Assembly: GCA_965220385.1 (NCBI GenBank)
Contig: OZ244825.1
Span: forward strand, 124,001 to 188,000
Direction of reading: 5' to 3'
Source of the DNA: PCPOR2b sp965220385
Lineage (GTDB): Bacteria; Poribacteria; WGA-4E; PCPOR2b
Length of the DNA stretch: 64,000 nucleotides
Part shown: piece by piece, positions 27,514 to 35,494 of the stretch
Numbering within the stretch: position 1 is the first letter of the stretch
Layout of the letters: the number at the start of each line of letters is the position of its first letter
Translations under genes and position numbers: made by a program
The notes under the pieces: model-generated
What the model was told of the DNA's origin: nothing
What the model saw: the letters and a program-made list of their open reading frames with translations, nothing else
Databases searched by the model: none

Positions 27514-28629
27514 ATGGCTACAGATACAAGTAATGTTTATACAAGGTTCGGCGTCCGTCCGCTGATCAACGCTGTGGGTAACCAAACCGTGCGCGGTGGC
27601 TCTACGCCCTCCGCAGCAGTAAAGGCAGCAATGGATGGCGCAGACGTGAATTTCGTGGACATGGAGACGTTTCTCAGGAAGTCCGGGGATTTCATCGCCT
27701 CGTTCTTGGATGTAGAGGCTGCCTACGTCACAGCGGGCTGCTACGCCGCGATGGTGCTGAGTTCTGCGGCTGCCATGACCTATCAGCATCCAGAAAAGCG
27801 GGATCAACTCCCGGATACTACAGGCTTGAAAGATGAGCTCGTCTTTCAGAAGTATCAGCGGTACGGTTACGACCGAGCTTACAGTGTGCCCGGCAGTAAG
27901 CTAGTGCTGGTGGGAGACGACGAAGGGTGTACGGCAGAGGAGTTTGAGAACGCTATCGGTCCCAACACCGCCGCGATCATCTATCTCGTTCAGGCTGAAA
28001 AGGAAGGCGGCGTTTCGCTTGAAGAAGCGGTTGAGATAGCACACCGAAACAACGTCCTTGCTATCGCTGATAGTGCAGCGCAAATCTATCCACTTGACTA
28101 TTTCAAACGGAACGCCCAGTGCGCGGATCTCGTTTGCTTCGGTGGTAAATATTTTAACGCACCGCACTCCACCGGGTTCGTGTGTGGCAGGAAAGACTTA
28201 ATCGAAGAGGTAACAACGCACGGCTTCATCGCACCCCGCCCACTCGGTCGAGGGATGAAGGTAGATCGGCAGGAGATTGTTGGGCTTTTGACGGCAATCG
28301 AGAATTGGTTCTCAGCTGACCATGACCAACGCTTGAAGGACCAAGACGCTCGATATGACGCGATCTCGCAGGTGCTTGCGGGCATCCCCGGCGTATCAAC
28401 GGAGATCGTCCACGCTGAGAGAAGCCACACATTGTCCAGTCTCCACGTCAGCGTTGATGAAGCAACTGTGGGGATGAATGCGGAGCAGGTGAATGATGCG
28501 CTGGAAGCCGGCACGCCTCGCATTAGGGCGAACGCCGGTGGTGATGCGGTTGTTATTAATGCCTATACCCTCCGTGAAGGCGAGGAGCTTGTTGTCGCTA
28601 ATCGTTTGAAGGAAGTGCTTGCTGGATAG
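27514..28629 (+). CDS. SelA-like PLP-dependent enzyme (DgaE/sugar-acid ammonia-lyase-like)
   Basis: The 371-residue protein belongs to the SelA-like group of fold type I PLP enzymes. The cofactor lysine is K212 in CFGGKYFNAP, preceded by IADSAAQIYPL, which holds the aspartate contacting the pyridine ring. Relatives that are not selenocysteine synthases act on amino sugar acids, for example D-glucosaminate-6-phosphate ammonia-lyase. No selenocysteine genes are near, so I favour a catabolic role, matching the divergent sugar-acid operon. The start at 27514 has CGGAGG seven bases upstream and lies downstream of the promoter. Confidence 0.82.
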   Translation: MATDTSNVYTRFGVRPLINAVGNQTVRGGSTPSAAVKAAMDGADVNFVDMETFLRKSGDFIASFLDVEAAYVTAGCYAAMVLSSAAAMTYQHPEKRDQLPDTTGLKDELVFQKYQRYGYDRAYSVPGSKLVLVGDDEGCTAEEFENAIGPNTAAIIYLVQAEKEGGVSLEEAVEIAHRNNVLAIADSAAQIYPLDYFKRNAQCADLVCFGGKYFNAPHSTGFVCGRKDLIEEVTTHGFIAPRPLGRGMKVDRQEIVGLLTAIENWFSADHDQRLKDQDARYDAISQVLAGIPGVSTEIVHAERSHTLSSLHVSVDEATVGMNAEQVNDALEAGTPRIRANAGGDAVVINAYTLREGEELVVANRLKEVLAG

Positions 28630-28661
28630 CAATCTACGTCATAGAATCCACGAAGGACCGT

Positions 28662-28716
28662 AAAAAAAGGATCCTTGCGAAGGCACCAAACCTTTGCAAG
28701 GATCCTTTTTCTTTTT
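28662..28716. terminator. Bidirectional rho-independent terminator
   Basis: AAAAAGGATCCTTGC (28664-28678) and GCAAGGATCCTTTTT (28696-28710) form a long perfect stem, with A-rich DNA on one side and T-rich on the other. It ends the SelA-like gene, and could also stop transcription arriving from the right on the minus strand. Confidence 0.88.
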
Positions 28717-28966
28717 GAAATACATTGTTAGGTCTTAACTCACCATTGCAAGGCTCGCATAAGAGCAAAAAGATTTCTCAAACTTGGTAGGTCTTTCCAA
28801 ATACCATCAATTAGAGACTATTTAAGCAAGAATCAATTAAAAACTGTTTGATTCTCCGCGAGTATGAGATCATGGAACGGAACTTTAGGTAACAAATATC
28901 GTTGGATTTCGGATATTCATCCATTTGTTCTGAAAATCTCACGTTGTTAGGAATGTCAGTGGGGCA

Positions 28967-29968
28967 TCAAAAAGGAACTGGAAAATAGCTAGGATATCTC
29001 CGATAATGTGCTGCGTATGCTTTTAGAATCTCTATTGATGTTTTCCGATCTTGATCGAAACAAAAGGGTAGTTTATCGTGAATCGTCTCGTGGTCGTCTA
29101 AAAAAAGCAATTTTTCGATGTGTAGTCGCTCTATTGCTGTCAGATTGGGAACGTTAATCGTTGTTGTATCCTGCCAGTTTAATGGCAGGTATTCCCACTC
29201 CTGTGACTGAAGATTTTCACAGAATGGCTGGGCTTCGTTTGTGGAGGTGCGGCGCACCACGACAGTTAGCATCTGATGGGGACCATCTTGGTAAATAAAG
29301 GCGGCTAAGGGAACCGGCTGCGAGTCAGGGTCATCTTGAACAGCTGTGAGAGAAGCATTCTCGATTATGTTGCAGAGAATTGGCACAAACCCTCGCTTCG
29401 TCATTGCTGTGTGGTCAATAGTGTCCGGGAGATAATCACCTAGCTGCTCTCGTAAAATTTCGAGGCGCTTTTTTTGGCCATCTTCTTGGTTTTCTCCGCT
29501 TCGTATTTCACCAAGAGTATTAGAATTTGCATTCATCGTGATTTTGATGATGTCCCCATCTTTTAGTTGGCTCAGCAGAGTTTCGTATTCAATGATCTGC
29601 TCATGTCTTGCGTTGGCGTCGGCATAGTCAAGCCAGATGATAAATTCTTCTTCGCTGTATGAATTTGTAAAGGTATCGAAATTGCTAACGAAATCTTGGG
29701 TGGATTTTTTCCAACACTTGATGAAAGATGGACGACGATTAAATAGCTGTCGTTGATATACGACCGAATCTGCCTCAAGTGAAATGAGCTTTCTCAGACC
29801 CAAACGTTGATGTACAAGCCTTTGGTCTTCTAGCTGAGGACCGCCAAGTGAAACATAGACGTATTCTTCAGGTGGGCCCACGCAAATTTTGGTCAGAAGT
29901 TCCACAAATAATTGTCTTTCAACGAATTTATTAGGTCGTAAGTTGTAAGCTATTTGTCCTCCGTTCAT
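28967..29968 (-). CDS. Rossmann-fold (methyltransferase-like) protein of the Dcm-GHKL operon
   Basis: I do not recognise a named family for this 333-residue protein. Its first half looks like a class I methyltransferase-type Rossmann fold: VYVSLGGPQLEDQRLV (37-52) could be the glycine-rich loop, LISLEAD (61-67) the end of the next strand with acidic E65, and FIIWLDYADA (109-118) the motif IV strand. The second half has strands but no motif I know; no PD-(D/E)XK or HNH signature is visible. It starts inside the stop of the GHKL gene (ATGA overlap) with AGGAGGG upstream, so it is translationally coupled. It is the third gene of an apparent restriction or defence operon; it could be the effector, a second methylase, or a targeting subunit. 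Confidence 0.7.
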   Translation of the reverse strand: MNGGQIAYNLRPNKFVERQLFVELLTKICVGPPEEYVYVSLGGPQLEDQRLVHQRLGLRKLISLEADSVVYQRQLFNRRPSFIKCWKKSTQDFVSNFDTFTNSYSEEEFIIWLDYADANARHEQIIEYETLLSQLKDGDIIKITMNANSNTLGEIRSGENQEDGQKKRLEILREQLGDYLPDTIDHTAMTKRGFVPILCNIIENASLTAVQDDPDSQPVPLAAFIYQDGPHQMLTVVVRRTSTNEAQPFCENLQSQEWEYLPLNWQDTTTINVPNLTAIERLHIEKLLFLDDHETIHDKLPFCFDQDRKTSIEILKAYAAHYRRYPSYFPVPF

Positions 29969-31389
29969 ACGCCCTCCTGTGCTTTCTTGAAAACATCTTC
30001 AAAACAACGATTTCCGATTTCGGCTGGGGTAGCTTGTATGTCATCAAAGAGATACTTACCAACTGCATCGACTTCTTGTTTGGGGCGTATAAAAGCAATT
30101 CGACACTTGCGTTTATCACTCGGTGGTTTTGGAAGATTTGGTGTGAATCGCTCTCCCTCAGATTTGCGTACTTTGTTCCATGCCTCCTGTGGAATAGCTT
30201 TTGCTACTTTTGTCACATCTGTGGGAACCATTTCCTTAAAATAGTCCTTTGTTTCACGCTCTTGTCCTTTCCACTGATTTGTGAAATCGGTGAACTTCTT
30301 TAATCCTTCCATCATCCGGTCAAGTGTTTGCCAATAGATAGGTCGAGAAGTATCCAATCCACGCTTTGTAGTATTAAGGGGAAGCTCAAGCGAGTCATTG
30401 CTTGAGAACCGGACAACACCTCCGATAGCTATAAACTGAGGGTGGTATTTGGGCACATTTCTCATTCCCCATCCAGTCATTGACGTTTTATCGCGATGTA
30501 AGACAACACGGTCATTGCAAATGATTGTCCAACCTGCGTTATCTCTCCGACGAGGAATTTGCCGATCCGAATCAAGTTCGGACTCTGAAGCTAGTTCTCT
30601 ATAAAAACCGACAGCAAGTTCAACTTCTACAGTTCCAACGTTTGCCTTATAGGCATAGGGTTGAATCGCTTCAGTCTGTTTTAAATCTTTGGGGAACAAA
30701 ATATCAAGACTGGCGGGATTAATTATTTCTTCGTTGAGGAAAATTTGGAATCCCTTTCTGATTATTGGTGCGAAGAGATTCGCGATTTCATCTTTTAGAT
30801 TGGTTAGAAAGGGGTTACTCTTTCTATTGAACTGATCAGCAATACCTGAGTGCAATGAACTAACGGTTATGGAAGTCCCGTCAGAATCTAAGCCCGCAGG
30901 CGTATTATCTATATCATTCAACGTTAATTCCCAATCTTTGTCATTATCGAGCCAGTCTTTGGAAATCTCAACGCAATAGGGATTACCAGAGTGTTGGGAA
31001 ATAACCTTAGAATGCTTGCCCATCTTAAAAAGCGCACGTTTCATGCCGATACCATACATGCCAATTGTCGCAACGTCTTTATCGCGCGCTAGGTCTTCTT
31101 TAGGCCGCCCAAGGCGAAACGCCTTATTGATTGCAAGGTCTCTAGGTATGCCCCCACAGTTGTCCGTAATTGAAAATTCCTCGGGCGTTGCCGTAATTTT
31201 CGCCCAATATCTGTCATATGGCTTTTCTGGATCAAACGACTCATCTGGTTTTTTATTCTTCAGTTGTCTCAGAACTCCATCAATGCAGTTGTCTAACAAA
31301 TCTAAAATTGCATCTGTGAGGTCAATGTCTCGGGTTAACATGTCGACAAAGAAAGTCTTAGATGGCGATGCGAAAACGGTGTCTACCAT
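29965..31389 (-). CDS. MutL/MORC-like GHKL ATPase
   Basis: This 474-residue protein has all the GHKL ATP-binding boxes: AILDLLDNCIDG (27-38) as the N-box with D33/N34, ITDNCGG (74-80) as G1, and IGMYGIGMK (109-117) as G2. The conserved lysine of the S5-like transducer domain is K342 in LNTTKRG. The layout resembles MutL, Hsp90 and MORC ATPases, which clamp DNA or change shape on ATP binding. Prokaryotic MORC/MutL-like ATPases beside DNA methylases are known from comparative genomics of restriction-modification systems. The gene follows the methyltransferase by 26 bases and overlaps the next gene by four. AGGAGGGAGAA precedes the ATG. Confidence 0.85.
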   Translation of the reverse strand: MVDTVFASPSKTFFVDMLTRDIDLTDAILDLLDNCIDGVLRQLKNKKPDESFDPEKPYDRYWAKITATPEEFSITDNCGGIPRDLAINKAFRLGRPKEDLARDKDVATIGMYGIGMKRALFKMGKHSKVISQHSGNPYCVEISKDWLDNDKDWELTLNDIDNTPAGLDSDGTSITVSSLHSGIADQFNRKSNPFLTNLKDEIANLFAPIIRKGFQIFLNEEIINPASLDILFPKDLKQTEAIQPYAYKANVGTVEVELAVGFYRELASESELDSDRQIPRRRDNAGWTIICNDRVVLHRDKTSMTGWGMRNVPKYHPQFIAIGGVVRFSSNDSLELPLNTTKRGLDTSRPIYWQTLDRMMEGLKKFTDFTNQWKGQERETKDYFKEMVPTDVTKVAKAIPQEAWNKVRKSEGERFTPNLPKPPSDKRKCRIAFIRPKQEVDAVGKYLFDDIQATPAEIGNRCFEDVFKKAQEGV

Positions 31390-31415
31390 TTCTCCCTCCT
31401 ATAGGTGGAATCGCT

Positions 31416-33425
31416 TTAATCGAGTGATTCGTATAAAAGCCTTCGGATCTGCTTTGCGATAGCATGGGATAGCGGAAAGGGAACACCATTTCCAAGGAGT
31501 CGGAATCCATGCCACTTTGTTTTATGAAAAGTCATCCAATCAGGGTAACCCATCAATCTTGCACCTTCTCGAACTGAAATAACGCGATCATATTCATAAT
31601 GAATAGGACGAACCGCAGTATGAGATCCTTTATTCTCTTTAGTTCCGGCACGTATCGTTGCAGATAGTTCATCTGGATGTAACCGAGATCCCCGGCTGAC
31701 AGGGTCGCATTCCCCTGGATCTAAAGTTGTAAATCGTTCTTTGACGTGTTCTTTGTGTGTTGTTCGATTGCTACAATCAACAGCATAAGGATTCCAATTT
31801 CGCCGAGGTAAAGAGAAATCGTTATCTTCGATGAATTCATAGCGCATTCGTTGGGCAAAACAGGACTCCACACTGCCTAGTTTTTTCGCACTGAATTCTT
31901 CTCCTTCAATGAGATGTGGCATACGGTCAATATCCGGGAGATCTCCAATTGCCTCAGATACTGTTGGTGAGCATTTTTTACCGGAAGTTCCGTTCCAACA
32001 ATGTGTCGGTTCTGGATAGAGAAATGACTTTTTGAATTTCTTCAAAACACCTATAATAAACATTCGATCACGGTTTTGGGGGGTTCCAAAGGAAGCGGCA
32101 TTTAAGACTTGAGGTGGGGGAATTTCATAAATTTCTTTTGCTCTTTTCAACAGATGAAGAAGTACTGGGCCAATTTTTTTCCCAAGATACTCGCTAGCAG
32201 TGGGTGCTTTATCGTAATCATCATATATCCTTATAATGGTTTGACGGAGTTTCTTTGAATTAGGAAATTTCACTTTAAGTTGTTTTAGTAGTTGCTTGCT
32301 GTCATCCAACAATGTGCAATTTACTGAATTTGTGAACACGGAGGCTATAGCGATTGTGCAAATCTCCTCTTCGCTTTTTTTTAATATCTTTTTGGCGAGT
32401 TGTGTGTCGTTATAAAGAGTGCAAATCATTTCTGAAATGAGGACTTTAAGTTCGTTATACGAAAATATTATTACCTCTTGTACATTTTTCAGTCCCAAAA
32501 GCCTGTTCTTTTTCAAATGCTCATCGATTTTAGACTTTAAGTCATTGATTACTTTGCTGATTTGTCTTCTTCTGAACTGCCTATCGCGTTGTGAAATTTC
32601 CCTAGGAACAGAAGGTAACCGATCTATGATTGATAAAGCGGGCTCACTATTGGATTGTGCCAGTCGTCTAATGTAAACACCAAATTTCGGCGAAATGCCG
32701 CTTGTCAATAACCCCGGTACATTCTCCATCACAAAGAAATCTGGTTTGAGTTCAAGAACAATATCCATAAATCGTGAGGTGAGTAAGTTTCTTTCATCTC
32801 TCACATCACGTTCACCTATGTATGAAAAGCCTTGGCACGGTGGTCCACCAATAATGCCCGAAATCTTCATGCCCTGAAGTTCTTGTATTTTTCCTAAATA
32901 AGCTTTAGGATTGTTGGCAAATTGATTAATATCTTCAGGGATGACCAACGTGTGAGGAAAATTCTCCTCATGAGCTTCATATGCTTGTTGGTCATTCTCA
33001 ATGGCTAACGCTACACGAAATCCGGCCGCAGCAAATCCCAAACCCAATCCACCGACGCCAGCAAACAAATCGATGACAACGGGACTCCTTTTATACTCCT
33101 CCGTTGCCATGAAAAAGTGACGTATTTTCATCTCCTGTAATATTGTTTGTGTCTGTTTTGGAGGACTCCAAAGTCGCCAGTGAACTGTGTCCTTAAAGCT
33201 TTCTCCAAGTGGTGTTAGCAGCCATTTTCCGTCGCATTGTGACAGAAGTCCTATCGACTTACCGATACTCAAGAGTTTTTTAAGATCGGTGAGATTTGAA
33301 TATTTCAGAACTTCCTGTGAGATCAAAGTAAGATTATCTTTATAAAATCCTTCTCCGTTCTGGATAAGTAACCATAAAGCTTGGATATCTTTTGGTGTGA
33401 TGCCAGTGGTTTGGTTTTCGGACAT
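31416..33425 (-). CDS. DNA (cytosine-5) methyltransferase with N-terminal domain and large insertion
   Basis: The 669-residue protein methylates cytosine in DNA. Motif I is DLFAGVGGLGLGF (119-131), motif IV GGPPCQGFS with catalytic C197, motif VI ENVPGLL (234-240), motif VIII QNRDR (450-454), then TIRAG and, in motif X, LLGNGVPFPL. Residues 1-112 form an added domain that looks winged-helix-like (ITPKDIQALWLLIQNGEG). About 200 mostly helical, charged residues (245-440) lie between motifs VI and VIII, where little is normally found; typical enzymes are 330-420 residues. I chose the ATG at 33425 with AAGGGGG upstream; an in-frame TTG at 33464 falls at the predicted transcription start. The gene leads the operon and is visibly more AT-rich than flanking genes, suggesting transfer. 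Confidence 0.93.
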   Translation of the reverse strand: MSENQTTGITPKDIQALWLLIQNGEGFYKDNLTLISQEVLKYSNLTDLKKLLSIGKSIGLLSQCDGKWLLTPLGESFKDTVHWRLWSPPKQTQTILQEMKIRHFFMATEEYKRSPVVIDLFAGVGGLGLGFAAAGFRVALAIENDQQAYEAHEENFPHTLVIPEDINQFANNPKAYLGKIQELQGMKISGIIGGPPCQGFSYIGERDVRDERNLLTSRFMDIVLELKPDFFVMENVPGLLTSGISPKFGVYIRRLAQSNSEPALSIIDRLPSVPREISQRDRQFRRRQISKVINDLKSKIDEHLKKNRLLGLKNVQEVIIFSYNELKVLISEMICTLYNDTQLAKKILKKSEEEICTIAIASVFTNSVNCTLLDDSKQLLKQLKVKFPNSKKLRQTIIRIYDDYDKAPTASEYLGKKIGPVLLHLLKRAKEIYEIPPPQVLNAASFGTPQNRDRMFIIGVLKKFKKSFLYPEPTHCWNGTSGKKCSPTVSEAIGDLPDIDRMPHLIEGEEFSAKKLGSVESCFAQRMRYEFIEDNDFSLPRRNWNPYAVDCSNRTTHKEHVKERFTTLDPGECDPVSRGSRLHPDELSATIRAGTKENKGSHTAVRPIHYEYDRVISVREGARLMGYPDWMTFHKTKWHGFRLLGNGVPFPLSHAIAKQIRRLLYESLD

Positions 33426-33467
33426 GCTAATTTTTCCCCCTTTTTTACCAATGATTGATTTCAAAAC

Positions 33468-33496
33468 ATTATAGATACGGTCTTATTTTAAGTCAA
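33468..33496 (-). promoter_or_regulatory. Promoter of the Dcm - GHKL - Rossmann operon
   Basis: On the minus strand, TTGACT (33491-33496) and TATAAT (33468-33473) are 17 bases apart. The transcript would start near 33461, about 36 bases ahead of the methyltransferase ATG. Confidence 0.8.
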
Positions 33497-33755
33497 ACAA
33501 AAAACAAACAAAAAAATCTGCGAGGACATCAACTGAATTTGGCTCATGAGCAACTTTGAAATACTATAATGCCTATGATTTTAAGCAGATATGAAAAACG
33601 GCTCAAATCCAAGTTATTACTAGATTCAAGCCGTTTCTAAAATTTTTGATAGTTGCGTTGTTCGGATAAAAACCGTAGATTTCACGTAGGTGGTATGATC
33701 TGCAAGAAGATGAAGCGGAAAACTCTGGATAGCGGAAACGCCTAAAATCAGTGCC

Positions 33756-34397
33756 CTAAATCGCGCTTCCGTAGGTGAGGTAACAATATTCGGAGGCGTC
33801 AACGATACGTGTGTCTTCCAACTGAACGGGTGTCTTGAAGAACGGTGCATCCAATACCCACGTGTGATATTCGCCCTGCTCGCCGCAAGCGTCAATCGGC
33901 AGCTGCTTCAATTCCGAAATCAGTTCCGAATCTAAACGTCTTCCGGTGATAGTCGGTTGAAAATATTTCTTGTAGGAGAGGGAGCAGACCACTTCAAATT
34001 GGTTGGAGGCAAGGGTATCCAATATTGCACCCCGATCCAACTCCCATAACGGTTTTTCGACCCCCACCAACCCTGCTGCAACCTCGTCAATCCAGTTGGG
34101 CATCCCACCGACGGTGGAAATATCTCCCGTAATCAGCGCTTCAATTCCGCGATCTCTAATCGTCTCAATTTGCTGCTGATAACTCCGTTTGTAAGGTTCG
34201 GAAATCGGCACGAATTCGATTGGGATGCCGATCTTCTGCGCCTGTAGTGCCATAAGCTGCGTTGGATGCGCGTAAAACTGCCGATTATCCGCCGGAACAA
34301 AACAGATTAACTTCCTGATATCGTGGTGATTGAGGGAACGGTGCAGAGCGAGGGCAGAATCTTTTCCGCCCGTCCACAATACGGCTGCTTTTGTCAT
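33756..34397 (-). CDS. Dph6-like ATP-PP-loop (adenine nucleotide alpha hydrolase) protein
   Basis: The 213-residue protein starts with the PP-loop LWTGGKDSALALH (7-19) and ends with CGEQGEYHTWVLDAP, the pattern of the Dph6/MJ0570 (diphthine-ammonia ligase) family. Bacteria lack diphthamide, so bacterial members are thought to act in other ATP-dependent amidation reactions. The start at 34397 places the PP-loop at the N-terminus as usual; upstream in-frame codons to 34493 would add an uncharacteristic extension. It follows the Rpn-like gene by 92 bases on the same strand. Confidence 0.82.
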   Translation of the reverse strand: MTKAAVLWTGGKDSALALHRSLNHHDIRKLICFVPADNRQFYAHPTQLMALQAQKIGIPIEFVPISEPYKRSYQQQIETIRDRGIEALITGDISTVGGMPNWIDEVAAGLVGVEKPLWELDRGAILDTLASNQFEVVCSLSYKKYFQPTITGRRLDSELISELKQLPIDACGEQGEYHTWVLDAPFFKTPVQLEDTRIVDASEYCYLTYGSAI

Positions 34398-34489
34398 CGT
34401 ATAGCTAATTCCATTGAAGAGGAGGGCTGAAAATGCGGTGTGATGCTTCGCGCCGTACCTGTTATACGTCACTTGTTTCTGCTGCCGGT

Positions 34490-35365
34490 TCACTGTTCCA
34501 ATAATCGCTGCAGTTGCTTACGTTCTTCGGGACTAAGGCGGGACACAATATCTTCAGGACTTAATCCGGTGAGGCGTTCTTCAGGGCTAAGACGAGCTGC
34601 GATTTCATCAACACTAAAGCGAGATAGGATTTCGTCCATACTAAAGCGAGATAGGATTTCATCGCCGATGTCCTCAATGATGATATCTAAGGCTTCTTTG
34701 GATAGGTAGCTTTTGAGAGGCATATCAATCTCCCGTATGAGTTCAGATTTAAGAAAATACGCGAAGGTTATGACCGGATTATAATCGTTATCATCTCGGT
34801 TAATCGCGTCGCGTAAAAATTCCTCAAACTTCTGCTTTGATGTTGCAAACATCAATAATGGATAGTTTTTAGGTGTCACTTCAAGTTCGTTGATGGCGAT
34901 GATATGGATAGGTAGCTTGTCCGTACTGCGATAGTAGCCACCTCCAAGCGATTCAAATTCAATCTCTGCTTGACTATGTTTCAACACGTTTCGCGGTGTT
35001 CCGGCACAAACAATCGTGAGTGTGATATTGGAGACTGGAATGCGATTTTCACCCATGTAAAGGTTCGTTCGCCCCAGAATGAGCCGAAGATTTGGAATCG
35101 TCAATCGGTCATTTTCGCCCTTAAACTCGATTAGATTATGTGGGCCAGCATAGAGAAACGGTGTTTCCGACCGTATTTTTTCCCGATCCGCTTCGGGGCG
35201 AAGTATAACAACTGCGTCAATTGTGCGCGGTAGATAGCTTACTTCGACTTGGGTTTGGAGCGGAATACCCAACTCGGCAAACCGTAGGGTGATTATCCGC
35301 TTGAAAATGGAATCCGGCGTATAGCGTTGCGTATCGTTGTTTGGGGTATCAGCCACAGAATTCAC
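34490..35365 (-). CDS. Rpn/PD-(D/E)XK-like nuclease-family protein with C-terminal repeats
   Basis: The 291-residue protein has a PD-(D/E)XK-like arrangement: RTIDAVVIL (about 47-55) with the aspartate and NLIEFKGEND (about 77-86) with the E-x-K pair. The C-terminus (about 235-291) is a tandem repeat of short units such as DEILSRFSMDEILSRFS and LSPEERL, a pattern common at the ends of Rpn-like or DUF4351-type proteins in cyanobacteria and other phyla. Such proteins are thought to be recombination-promoting nucleases or transposase-related. A promoter lies at 35389-35417. It is adjacent to a putative defence region. Confidence 0.6.
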   Translation of the reverse strand: MNSVADTPNNDTQRYTPDSIFKRIITLRFAELGIPLQTQVEVSYLPRTIDAVVILRPEADREKIRSETPFLYAGPHNLIEFKGENDRLTIPNLRLILGRTNLYMGENRIPVSNITLTIVCAGTPRNVLKHSQAEIEFESLGGGYYRSTDKLPIHIIAINELEVTPKNYPLLMFATSKQKFEEFLRDAINRDDNDYNPVITFAYFLKSELIREIDMPLKSYLSKEALDIIIEDIGDEILSRFSMDEILSRFSVDEIAARLSPEERLTGLSPEDIVSRLSPEERKQLQRLLEQ

Positions 35366-35388
35366 CTCACGAATAACACAGGGACTAT

Positions 35389-35417
35389 ATGCTACCTATA
35401 TTTTGCCATAGTGTCAA
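35389..35417 (-). promoter_or_regulatory. Promoter of the Rpn-like gene
   Basis: On the minus strand TTGACA (35412-35417) and TAGCAT (35389-35394) are separated by 17 bases, close upstream of the start at 35365. Confidence 0.6.
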
Positions 35418-35494
35418 GTTGTAATTGTAGGTGAATCGGTTCATTTCGTTTTTCCTGATACTCGCCTGAGTGAACGGACCTAACCCTGTAATCT

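Noticed and set aside
17190..28629. Idea of a secondary-metabolite cluster from ABC, PhyH and SelA-like genes
   Set aside because: No synthase or carrier protein genes are present; sugar-acid catabolism explains the enzymes better.
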